The position numbers and the translations under genes were made by a program. A DNA stretch of 64,000 nt from Stemphylium vesicarium (Eukaryota; Ascomycota; Dothideomycetes; Pleosporales; Pleosporaceae): the NCBI GenBank assembly GCA_004380135.1, contig QXCR01000157.1, forward strand, positions 1 through 64,000. Direction: 5' to 3'. Below the pieces are notes generated by a model. It was not told where the DNA came from and made no database searches. It was given only the letters and a program-made list of their open reading frames with translations. Positions 34,532 through 44,842 of the stretch are shown one piece after another. Each line of letters starts with the position of its first letter. Position 1 is the first letter of the stretch.

Positions 34532-35243
34532 AACTGGCGGGGGATAGCTTCCAATGTGTATAAGCCTCTGTATGCGAAAGCATCAATAGCCTTAAACTTT
34601 TTAAGTTTTATCATACTGCGCAATTGCTCGTTCTGCTCTTATCTAGTGTAAAATGGTCCTGGTAAGTGCGAGGAGTACGAAGCAAGACTGGGGCATCTGC
34701 CTGTAGCGCATGCGTGGAGCGTTCGACATTATGCGTTACTGAGGCGTGGTTGCCTGTCTGATCGTACGGAGGTCAATCCGTTTGGGGAACCCTCACCAAC
34801 ATCACCAGCCGCCATATTCCACAGTGACTGCTCACCCAAAAAGAGGCCATAGTCAGTAACTCGCAAGCACACATTGCTGAGCGAAGAGGATTCTCCATTC
34901 TTCCTGTTGGCACCCCGCTTCTTAAGGGAATGGTCAAATTCGAATCCCCACTTCCGAGGCCTCTTGCAGCATGTACAATATCAATAATCTACAATAAACA
35001 TTTGGCTCAACTTCACTGCTATTGGTGGCGGAAGCTAGAAGACAACGCCGAGAGATTGATGTTGTGAAGGACTTCAACTATTGCAATTCAATTGATTAAG
35101 GATTTCACGAATGAGCGATGCGAGCACATTCAAACACGGCCTTCAATGTACATTGGAAGGTGTATATAAGGCAGGGCTAATACTGGAACTTAACTCGATT
35201 ATCCAGAGACCCCGTTCATCATCTCTTGCCACGCATCGCCAAA
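34532..35243. other. intergenic, no gene seen
   Basis: About 710 bases. A TATATAAG element near 35163 lies about 80 bases before the next ATG and is a plausible TATA box for the dioxygenase-like gene. Nothing else seen. Confidence 0.4.
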
Positions 35244-36947
35244 ATGGAACTACTCGTCATCTTTACACTGAGCTCCATCTTCTTAGTCGCCCAAGCGCTC
35301 TTTCCCCAAATACGTATCTTTCAAATCCCCGGCATGGTAACTTCATATAGAATGCCAAACTCCCCCCAAGAGGCTGGCAAGATTGTCACCACCGTGTCCC
35401 GACCCAAACTGATCAAACGCCTCAGCAGCATTACCTGGCGAGAACCGTCTAGTCCTGTCAGTAAACGGGACAGAGTGGTCAAGGAGGTCAGGTCACTGAG
35501 CGAACACCATGAGGTAGCATCCATAATGAATGATATGATCCAAAAGGATGGAGCAGGAACATGGCCGCCAAATGCGAACCATGACAAGATGATGTGGCCG
35601 ATGGCGCTCCGACCGTATATGGATATCTATTTGGAGATGGCACCACTGCTACCTCAGGCGACGCCTTCTCTTAACGATCAGGTAAACGTTGCGCGCATCT
35701 CGGTATTTCGACAGCGTTTCGGAGAGCTACTTCAAGAGCGTGTAAATTTGGTAGAGGTGATGAAGGTGAGAGGCGCACGAAGATCTTTGAGGCATTGAAT
35801 CGGCTTGCTAACTTCTTCTTTTTAGCTCATGAACGCAGCGGTTAACGGTCAGTGGATTGAATTCCCCCGTGAAATCTTCAACGCCCTCTACTGCTGCATC
35901 GCATCCAGCCGCCACGCATACCGATGGGCTACGATTCCAATTGTCAAGGTAGCTCAGCTTGAGAAGGAAGTCGATATTCCCATCGAACTGGTAGAGCCAT
36001 GGGTATTGATGCAACGGCACTTCGGCTGCACTTCCGAGGCTGGCAACAACAGTACATCTCACAACACTTGTTAAGAATAGTTTGTCGTCTTCATGTGTAT
36101 AAAAAACTGACTGGAGCCATTAGCGAGCAACGTCGTTCTCAAATTCGATACCAAAGCCAACTACACATACAGGATCAACACTGGTATGGCACCAGAAGTA
36201 CAGTCGGGCGAAGAAGCTTTCGCACGTATTTTCTACAACATCGAGATGATCGGCGTACCCATCTACCGCGACATGTTGCACGCGATTATCGATTTCTCGC
36301 GCAGTGACACAGCAGCCTGCGCCAAGCATGTCGCCAGCATTGCATCAGAGCTTCGAGTCGTCATGGGAACCTACATGGACAACATGCACGACGAAGTGAT
36401 CGCACAGTCGATCTGGCTATCCAGGATCCAGGGCTTTTACGGTTGGGGCATTGGGCATTTTGACGCCGAGAAGAATGAGTGGGAACGATATGATGGCCTA
36501 AGCGGTAACCATGTCTTGCTCTTCCAGGCGCTAGACGCGTTTTTAGGAATTGAGCAATACCTGTCACGGAGAGATCAAGAGCGCAGCTTGCCGAGGCGAC
36601 AAAGAGAGCTGTGTCATGCGCTAAAGAAGCATTCGTTCCGAGGCCGGTTGAGGGAGATGGAGCATGACGACGACGTGGTGGAGATTCTGCGGAACTTCGA
36701 TGAAATCTTAAAGCGGCTGAGGGTACGTCTGCTCCGTGTCTATCGAGGTATAGCCTACGAGATTACTAAAGTAGTGTTGCAGCTATTCCGTGCAACCCAT
36801 CGGATGCGATCTAAGATGTATCTCTCGCAGCCCGCGCCCGAGAGAATACCAATGACGGCTGGGAAATCACTGTTAAGTTCAAGTATCGAAGAAAGCCTGG
36901 AGCACCTGGACGGGTTCATGGTACGGCGATTAGCCCAGACAGTGTGA
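35244..36947 (+). CDS. indoleamine 2,3-dioxygenase-like heme protein with hydrophobic N-terminus
   Basis: Four exons: 35244-35765, 35826-36051, 36124-36722 and 36783-36947, 503 residues. Donors GTGAGA, GTACAT and GTACGT; acceptors TTTAG, ATTAG and TGCAG. The third intron (60 nt, ACTAA branch) is in frame and easily missed; removing it creates FRATHRM with His455 where family members carry the proximal heme His. Other marks are SRIQGFYGWGIGHFD and YDGLSGNHVLLFQALDAFLGI. Members open the indole ring of tryptophan. Residues 1-18 (MELLVIFTLSSIFLVAQA) look like a signal peptide or anchor, which is unusual for this cytosolic family. It lies near the isocyanide locus, but any link is unproven. Confidence 0.87.
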
Positions 36948-37569
36948 GGTCCATGACTAGGTAGTAGCCACATAGGAGTGGATGTCTCAGAGGATGGCGC
37001 TTGGACACGAGTAGACGGAAGCTAAGTAACATGGAGCTAAGTAGAAAGCAGCATTTTCAGTAAATCCGAAAGCCGAAAGAACCCTCTTTTTTGAGCGATT
37101 TGATTCATGTTGAGAAGCGAGATGAGGTGAGGTCGGTACTTGCAATGGCACGTCGGTGGTTCACGTCTGCGCTAGGCGTGACACGGGCAAATGCACCCGA
37201 ACCTAGCCATCCACGTTTGCCATCTCACTACTGCAGCACTAGGACGGAGCTCCACACTCCGTGTGCAACATCCCCACCCATCTACAGCATTTATGTCACT
37301 CCAGAAATTCTCCGGAGGAACTACCACAACGTCTTGCCTATGTGTGGTGTGGACGATATCCACTTGCAATTGAGTCAGCGTCGCAGTCGGGGCGTTCTTT
37401 CTCCGCACATGATGTCAATACGTCGTTGACATGGTGTGGTGTCAGTCGGCTGTTGTGATAGTCGGACCGCAGCTACTCGGCTTTCTCGGAGCATTTAGTA
37501 TATAAACTTCTATAGGCATCCTTCAGGATGCTTGGTCAATCTTTTTGTTCTTGTTTATAGGTTGTCGAG
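36948..37569. other. intergenic, promoter of the GH5 gene
   Basis: About 620 bases. AGTATATAAAC near 37497 is a good TATA box about 70 bases before the glycosidase ATG. No gene seen. Confidence 0.5.
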
Positions 37570-39101
37570 ATGAGAGCGGCTTCGCAGTTGTTTTTGGCCT
37601 CATTAGCTGCGGGGTCTGTGCTACCCAGAGGAAAACATGGTCACAATGAGAGTGCAATCTCAGACGGCGACTATGTCTATGTGGATGGCACGAGATTGTA
37701 TAATCAGGATGGTCTATACTATCTTACTGGTAAGGCTTCGTAATCTTTTGTCACTTTGTATGTTCTGACAATAACCCAGGTATCAACTACTGGGCATGCA
37801 TGAATCTTGCTGCAAGCGATTCAGCGGGTGGCAATTACTCCCGTCTTGTTACGGAGCTCGATCAAATGGCTGCGCATGGAATCAACCATTTGCGTATCAT
37901 GGCCTCTTCAGAAGGCGCGCCAACACCACAGCCCTTCAGGATGAGCCCAGCTCTTCAGCAAGCACCTGGCGAGTACAACGAAGACATTTTTGAAGGCCTC
38001 GACATTTGCCTTGCCGAGATGTCAAAACGCGGAATGCGCGCTACCATGACTCTCAACAACGAATGGCAGTGGAGCGGTGGCTTCGCCCAATATGTGTCTT
38101 GGGCGAACAACAACACTGCCATTCCGTATCCCGAGAGCTGGAATCTGACAGCCCCACCTCAGCGCGAGACTCCTGGCACGGGTTGGGGGAACTATACTGT
38201 AGAGGGTATTAATGCTGCTCCATACAGCGAGTTTACCGCGTTCGCAAACCTGATCTACAACAACACGCAAGCAGAGCAGTGGTATAAAGACCACATCAAG
38301 ACAGTTATGAGCCGCCGCAACACCGCTACCGGACGTCTTTATACTGAAGACCCAACAATCATGACCTGGCAGCTCGCCAACGAACCCCAGCCTTCTGACC
38401 AAGTAGGTTACACGGGCCCGTACAGCATTTTCCTTGAGCCGAACCCGGATGATCTCCTCTTCCCATGGGTAGAGCGCATCTCAGAATACATCCACTCCAT
38501 GTCGCCCAACCAACTCATCAGCGTCGGTCTCGAGTCCAAGCAAGGCGAATACTACTTTAAGCGCGTCCACAACTTCTCAACCGTTTCCTACGCCACCACG
38601 CACTGCTGGGTGCAGAACTGGGGTGTATACGATATGTACAACGCGACTGAAGCCAATCTCAAGGCCTCGCAGGATTTTGCACGCGACTTTATGCAGAACT
38701 CCAGTCAGTGGGCGTTGGATATCGGGAAACCTGTTTTCCTTGAGGAATTCGGTATGGCAAGGGACAACTGGGAGAATGAAGATAAGGAGTATCCTTATCT
38801 GAGCAGCGCCAGCACGACACACAAGGACGCGTACTTTACGACTATTATCAACACCGTCATGGACGAGTTCAGAAATGGGGGTGCGTATATTGGTACGAGT
38901 CCATGGGCATATGGCGGTGTTTATCGGCCGGAGTCGCAGCATGTAAATGAGTTTGGTATGGTTTGGGCTGGTGACCCGCCACACGAGAGCCCGGGTTGGT
39001 ATGATCTCTACGATGACGACCATGCTATGGACATTATCAAAGCTCAGCAGATGATGATCGAGCAATGGATTGCGAAGAATGGGAATGGGACGGGTTATTG
39101 A
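37570..39101 (+). CDS. secreted GH5 glycoside hydrolase (endo-beta-mannanase type)
   Basis: Two exons, 37570-37729 and 37780-39101, 493 residues; 50-nt intron with GTAAGG donor and CCCAG acceptor. Residues 1-19 form a signal peptide (MRAASQLFLASLAAGSVLP). The TIM barrel shows GINYWACMN, GINHLRIMAS, the acid/base LANEP (Glu about 255) and the nucleophile LEEFG (Glu about 376), plus a late barrel Trp (TSPWAYGG). These fit GH5 subfamily 7 mannanases better than cellulases. Many NxS/T sites suggest glycosylation. The enzyme would cut mannan in plant hemicellulose outside the cell. No carbohydrate-binding module follows. Confidence 0.92.
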
Positions 39102-39341
39102 GATAGATGGTAATTAGAACTTATCTGTCGAAAGGGACGAATTGATGCAATGGAAAATTGATTTGGCGTGTTGCTATGACGTATGAGAAGATCAAAATCG
39201 GGAAGCGCGGAAAACTTTTGATATACTGGGACCTCACAATATGAAAGAACCGCTGGAAGTGGACGGAATGTAGCTTGTGCTGCATGTATCGTGGTAATCG
39301 TTGGTATAAGTTTTACCGTATTAAACATGCCTTTAGATTCT

Positions 39342-40057
39342 CTATAAGAACCTTGAAGGATGGCTCTTCTTCACGACCAATGGATGTCTATGGACACTAG
39401 GCATCAGGCCCAGGCCGACCGCCCTTCGTATAGCCTTGGCAATCTTTCTCTGGTTCTTTGGCCGTAGTCCGGTGTCCTTGGAGTGCTTTATCCGGCCCAT
39501 TTCTGTCATGTACTCGGACATCATGGTGAAGTTCTATCGAGATTGTCAGCTGCTTTCCACGCTTCTATACTATTCGGCCGACGCACCTTGTATTCTAAGA
39601 CAGGGTTGACACCCAAGACATCGAAAGCGTCCTGCTGTGGCCTCTTGCGTCCCTGCTTCCACTTCTTCTGCTCGGCCCCGCTCAAGTCGTGCGGCGCATA
39701 CACATCACCGGGTTGCCATTTCCGATAGATCTGTCGCTGGTACTGGGAAGTTCGCTCTGACTCGGCCAGCTCGCGGGATGGGGTGCTGTCGAGGCCGATG
39801 CCGCGGGCGAAGCGCGTGACGGGCAATTCGTCAGAGCGCGGTTGCGGGGCGGCAGGTGAATTTGCGGGGTGGCGGGTGGCTGCGCTCCTGGCAAGGACAG
39901 ACATGATGTCCGCTGGGAGGCGTTAGAGAGGGTGTGGTCGTGGTCATGGTGAAGGAATTGGATACGCACCTTGCTTCTGCGTGCCAGAGGAAAAGGAGCG
40001 CATGCACATCCTGCCTGCGGACAGTGCTGGCCTGAACGGTAACCGCGTTACAGACAT
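39342..40057 (-). CDS. RSM18: mitochondrial small ribosomal subunit protein bS18m
   Basis: Three exons: 40057-39970, 39912-39587 and 39533-39342, 201 residues. The S18 core lies in exons 2 and 3 (DAFDVLGVNPVLEYK joined to NFTMMSEYMTEMGRI, then LRPKNQRKIAKAIRRA). The first exon encodes MSVTRLPFRPALSAGRMCMR and SFSSG, a strong mitochondrial presequence, and joins at a GTGCGT donor to a CCCAG acceptor with CTAAC branch. A start at the internal ATG 39904 would give a shorter basic N-terminus and cannot be excluded. The protein binds 15S/16S-type rRNA in the mitoribosome platform. It is divergent from the PPR-like gene. Confidence 0.9.
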
Positions 40058-40406
40058 GTTGGCGTCGACTATATATGGCTCTCGTCGTCGCCGTTGCCGT
40101 GGTGGTGACTTTTCGACATGCGGCCCTCGGCGGTCGGAGCTTCACTTTCTTAGCGCGACATGATTTCACCACGCCAGAGCTGCCGCTGCGGTCCCCTCAC
40201 TGTTCGCCGCCCGCACTTCTCCCCCGCGCGCGCTTTCGTCTCGTCTTCTTTGCGTGTATATTGTCGGTGCGCCTGAATCGGTCACATGGCGTCTATGTCG
40301 ACCTAGATACTCTTTTTTCTTTTTTTTTTCCTCTTTGCGCGCCAATTGCACTCGTCGCCTACGTCACCACACACAGTCGCCCTACACCCGTCCAATCTTC
40401 GCCGCC
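40058..40406. promoter_or_regulatory. divergent promoter of two mitochondrial genes
   Basis: 349 bases separate the start codons of bS18m (minus) and the PPR-like protein (plus). A pyrimidine tract (mostly T, 40311-40331) lies 75-95 bases before the PPR-like ATG, which has a GCCGCC context. No gene inside. Confidence 0.5.
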
Positions 40407-42906
40407 ATGCCCTCCCACTTGACCCGCGTCGTCTTTCGCAACCTCATTGCCAATGAACCGCTACTCTACCGAGGATGCCGCCATCGAGCCATTCGACCGC
40501 GCACAATCACCCACCATGGGCCCCAACCTCTCCCGCGTACACAGCGACGAACTTTTTTTGGCAACCTCTTCAAGCAACAGCGGAAGCTGAAGCCTGCCGA
40601 GACGCCGGCCGGCCTGGAGAAGATGACTGAGGTGGCATACGCAAAGCAAAGTGCTACAAGACCACCACCGCCCGCCGAAGTCGCCGAGGCTATCAAGGAC
40701 TTTTTTGCGCTGAGGAAAGGAAGATTTGAGGACTTTCACGTAGCAAGCGCCTACTATGCCCTCCAATATCTACAAGAGAGCCCCATCGAAAACGAGACGT
40801 ATTGGCTCAGCAGGACCGACCTTGAAGCCATTCTCAAGCAGCTATTGGCCCCGTCAAAAAGACCCGACATGGTTGGAGAGTGGCATGTTCCATTCGGCCG
40901 AATGCTCATCGATGAGCTCGAACGATGGTTCCAAAGGCAAGATGGCAAAGTGAGAGAAAAGGACTTGAAGATTCCATACGACATGTACATCAAGTTTGAG
41001 CTGGTGAAGCTACTGTCCCTGTTCGGCGCCGCTACTGAGGCGAGACAGGTTGCAACCGGCGCCTTCATATATGACCCGGAAGCAGCTGGTCCCATCAAAG
41101 CCGCTACTTGTCATGCATGGGATAATGTACTCGAAGGCTCTATCCGCGAGAGTGATCCAAGCGGAGTAGACAAGACCATAGAAGCGTTCCAAGATCTGTC
41201 GGTTCCCCTGACCAGCAAATCACAATCGACCCTAGTTTCATACTATGCTGAGCGGGGCGAACTCGACAAAGCAAAGTTCTGGTACGCCCAACCAATTTTC
41301 ACCAAAGTCGGCAACCCTAAGACGAAGCCCTCGGCTGCAGCCAGCTCTGCATTGTTGGTAACCTGCGCTGCGAGGCGTGATCTGACCTTCGGGCAGCAGG
41401 TAATAGCCTCTTTGCTCAAGGACGAGGTGCCTACCAAAGAATCTTGGGATGCCATCTTTCTGTGGTCTGTGGCTATTGGCAAAGGACCAGATGAGATCAA
41501 CCGAATGATGGATGTACTAGTTCGTCGCAACGATGAAGCCCGTCGGAAAGATCCGCAAATTGATCTCGTTCGTCCCGACATCGATACCATCAACGCATTA
41601 GTGGAATACTGCATGTCAAAGCACGACCCATACTCTGCTGAGCGCTATATCACTCTAGGGGAGAAGCGCGGAATTCTACCGGATGAGACGACCTACACTA
41701 TGCAGATAGTATACCGCATATCTGTGGGGGACCTTGATGGAGCTAGAGCTGCCTATTTCAACCTACAGGGGAGCTTTTCTGGTTCCGAGCGCAGTGTCGC
41801 TGCCGTCAATCAGCTCATCCAGGCCCTTTGCGTATCGAAGCTACCGCACTTTGATGAGTTGATGGCCATGGTAGACGACTTGCACGAGCGCAAAGCAAAC
41901 TTTGCTCCCGAAACTGTCGCTGCGCTTACCCTTCTCCACCTCCGAAGAGGCGAAATTCCCGATGCCATGGATCTTCTGCAGGTACATGCACACCAGTACG
42001 CTCCCACTCAGCGAAGAATTATCCAAAAGGCACTTTCAACGTTCCTATTGGACAGCGAAACTAGCACAGCGGATGCCTGGGACGCCTATCAAATCATGCG
42101 TAACGTCTTCATTGAGACGCCCCGCGAAGACCGTATAACCGTTATGAACAACTTTTTCGCTAGGAATCGTGCCGACATGGCATGTCACGTCTTCTTCCAT
42201 ATGCGTAACCACATTAATCCAGCTCATACCGCTACCAAAGAGGTTTACGTAGCAGCCTTCACCGGGTTTGCTCGTTGCGCTGATGCCGAGTCTCTTGAAC
42301 TGGCACATAATCAGTTGAGACTAGACCTCAACGTGGAAATGGACACGCAGCTGCGCAACTCTCTCATGCTTGCCTATGCTGCGACGGGAGAAAACAGGAG
42401 GGCTCTTCGATTTTGGAGGGACATTTGCGAGTCGAAAGAAGGACCTTCATACAACAGCATACTCATCGCCTTCAGAGCGTGTGAGGGAATGCATTTCGGC
42501 TCTGAACATGCCAAGTCCATTTGGAAGCGTTTGAAAGAGCAGGACATTGACATCGACAAGGCGATATGGACGGCTTACATGTCAGCCATTGCCCGAAACC
42601 ACAACCACGATGAGGCTCTGGCGCTCATTGAGACCGTGGAAGAAGAGTATGGCTTCACTCTGGATCTGCACATGTATGTCTCAACTCGTCAAGCCCTACT
42701 TGTATGATCCATCATGCTAACAACTATACAGTCTAGGTAGCTGGTTTAATTGTACCGCCAATAGCGAAAAGCAAACCCGTGTCGAAGCATGGATCAAACA
42801 GCGTTATCCACTAATATGGGATCAGATGGAAGCCTTGGGGCACTGGGTTACGATGGAAGGGTTTGGGTATCGACAGTACAAGATCAACCGCGACCTCGAT
42901 CCGTGA
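40407..42906 (+). CDS. mitochondrial PPR-like protein, CIA84-like
   Basis: Two exons, 40407-42673 and 42732-42906, 813 residues; the 58-nt intron (GTATGT donor, CTAAC branch, ACAG acceptor) is near the end and restores ILGSWFNCTAN and a tail WIKQRYPLIWDQM...KINRDLDP. The N-terminus is rich in Arg without acids until about residue 65, a mitochondrial presequence. The rest is almost wholly helical repeats of about 35 residues, as in pentatricopeptide proteins. Overall layout and the C-terminal block resemble CIA84, the complex I assembly factor described in Neurospora; the assignment is from memory and could be another mitochondrial PPR protein. The first ATG was used; the frame is open upstream only from a GTG. 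Confidence 0.85.
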
Positions 42907-43387
42907 GTAGTGTATGATGCGCAAGAAAATATCAATCGGTTGCGAGATACTCGACTATCGCTGACGTGCCCATGTTATTTTCATGTTTTCTGCTTCGATC
43001 TCCATACCTGAGATGTTCGAATACATGGACTGACCTACTGGAACTTCCCTTCACTTTATGGTCCATTCACGCGCTTGGCCAGACCTCTGACGTCTGTACC
43101 CTCTCGCCCCACCCACCGTTTGTCACTCGCGTATTTCACGCGGTGAACAAACGCACGTCTCATTATTCATGCTTTCACTGCCTCCCCCTCACTAGTATAT
43201 ATACCCGTATTCCATGCCCCCTTACCTTTCTCCTCCCCACTCTACCTCTCAACTTCCCTTCTACAACCGCGATTCTCAACGAGTTCTATCATCACTACCA
43301 CAAGCCAATCTCAGCTGAGAAAAAGGTGAGTCCCTCGAGTGTATCAACGAGAGATTCTCGTTTGCTAACTTTCGAGTAGTAACCACT
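42907..43387. promoter_or_regulatory. promoter and 5' UTR intron of the secreted protein gene
   Basis: TATATATAC near 43195 is a clear TATA box; a long C/T-rich leader follows. A likely 5' UTR intron runs 43326-43379 (GTGAGT donor, CTAAC branch, GTAG acceptor), ending eight bases before the ATG. Confidence 0.55.
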
Positions 43388-44275
43388 ATGCGAGTCACTC
43401 ATCTTGTCACCGGTTTGCTCGGTCTCGCTGGCCTGAGCCAAGCTGCACCAGTCTCCGAGTCTGCACCTCCGCAGTCAGTTGACACCGTCGCCGCCTCCAC
43501 CGCCTTCGACGATCCTCATCCCGTTACAACTCTCCCGGACCATCTGATGATCGTGATGCACCCTAAGCTCTTGAACTCACGTTTTGGCGTCATCGACACC
43601 GATTCCGTGGACCAGTGCGTGAAGCTCCCCGACCTTGTCGCGCACCAAGTCACCTTCATCCGCCAACACATCGGCTACCTGTGCCGCTACTTTGACCAGG
43701 ACTGTGACGCGTCCGACGGCGACTTCATGATCGACTCCAAGTACAACGAGTGGGTGCACGATATCCGGCCCGTGTACGGTACTAAAGCCGGTTTTGTCCG
43801 TTGCACCAAGTGGCCTTCCAAGCGCGATCTGGGAGACGAGGGCAAGTCTGCCATCGAGACCGGCAACTTGAACGCCCTCCCCGAAGATGTTGTTGCCGAC
43901 ACCCCGGACACCATGCACACCTTCAGCATCCCGCCTCCCGCCCCCCTCAACGTCGGCGAAGTCTACGTCTGCGCCGAGGACAAGGCTTGCGGGTGCGAAC
44001 TCATCTCTTCACTCAACACTTGCTCTTCCTTTGGACCGCAGACGGCGTACCAGACCAACGAGGTCACCCAGGCTAAGGGCACATTCTGCAAGTACTACAC
44101 TGCGCCTGGGTGCATGGATGGCGAGGAGTACTTCAGGCATCAGACCAACCCCAAGCAGGATGCTGTTCTGAGCGGCTGGGGGATTAAGAAGCTGGCGGGC
44201 GTGTGGTGCTTTGGTACAGGGCATACATTTGGTGATGCCGGTATTGATGTGGAGAATGCGCCCTCTGCGGCCTAG
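43388..44275 (+). CDS. secreted cysteine-rich protein with two matching cysteine modules
   Basis: Single exon, 295 residues, with a signal peptide (MRVTHLVTGLLGLAGLSQAA). Not a family I can name. The mature chain has two modules with matching cysteine spacing: C77-x21-C99-x6-C106-x32-C139 and C212-x21-C234-x7-C242-x31-C274, each exactly 62 residues from first to last Cys. Aromatic residues repeat too: LCRYF and FCKYY follow the same Cys, and a W sits in the last third. Three more cysteines (195, 201, 203) precede module 2. A Lys-Arg pair at 145-146 between modules could be a Kex2 site. An apoplastic or effector-like role is possible but unproven. Confidence 0.85.
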   Translation: MRVTHLVTGLLGLAGLSQAAPVSESAPPQSVDTVAASTAFDDPHPVTTLPDHLMIVMHPKLLNSRFGVIDTDSVDQCVKLPDLVAHQVTFIRQHIGYLCRYFDQDCDASDGDFMIDSKYNEWVHDIRPVYGTKAGFVRCTKWPSKRDLGDEGKSAIETGNLNALPEDVVADTPDTMHTFSIPPPAPLNVGEVYVCAEDKACGCELISSLNTCSSFGPQTAYQTNEVTQAKGTFCKYYTAPGCMDGEEYFRHQTNPKQDAVLSGWGIKKLAGVWCFGTGHTFGDAGIDVENAPSAA

Positions 44276-44842
44276 ACGCATACAGAGGTTGCATGAATGT
44301 CGGATGTGAGGCCGACGTTTGATGGTTTGAGGTGGAGGTAGACGGCATCAATGTTCATGTTCTGTATCTGCACACCGGTAACGTCTCTGGGGAAAGAGAG
44401 ACTAAGCAGGTAGTCTAGACTAAGTCTTTTCATCATGATGCATAGGATTCAACCACAGCCCATACTTGAAATGCATAATGGATTACAATCTCCCACTTCT
44501 GCTGGGTAATGTTCTACGAGTACTCGACGCGAATGCACCACTACCTGGCAATCATGGCTTACTAAATTAATTTCGTTCTGGTTTCATTATTACTTTATCC
44601 ATATCCAGGCGTCGTGTATCCCTGCCTTATATCCCCTCTCTCGTCTTGTAGACATACATGATTATCATGACTAGTGTTAGTAAAGGTAGTAGTAAAAAGC
44701 TCCTCTCGCTCCCCGCTAACCCAATGCTTTGTTTTGCTCTTTGCTGTGTCGAAGAAATTACAAAAAAGAAAGATGAACAAGAAAATGATGGGAAATGTAA
44801 ATGAAATCTGCTTCCAAGGGGATGTTACGGCCCAGGTCCGCT
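44276..44842. other. convergent 3' region, no gene seen
   Basis: About 570 A/T-rich bases between the secreted-protein gene and the kelch gene, expected to hold both 3' UTRs. No repeat or gene seen. Confidence 0.45.

Noticed and set aside
34925..34945. AATTCGAATCCCC resembling a tRNA B box
   Set aside because: It lacks the leading GG, and no A box or cloverleaf stems are visible around it.
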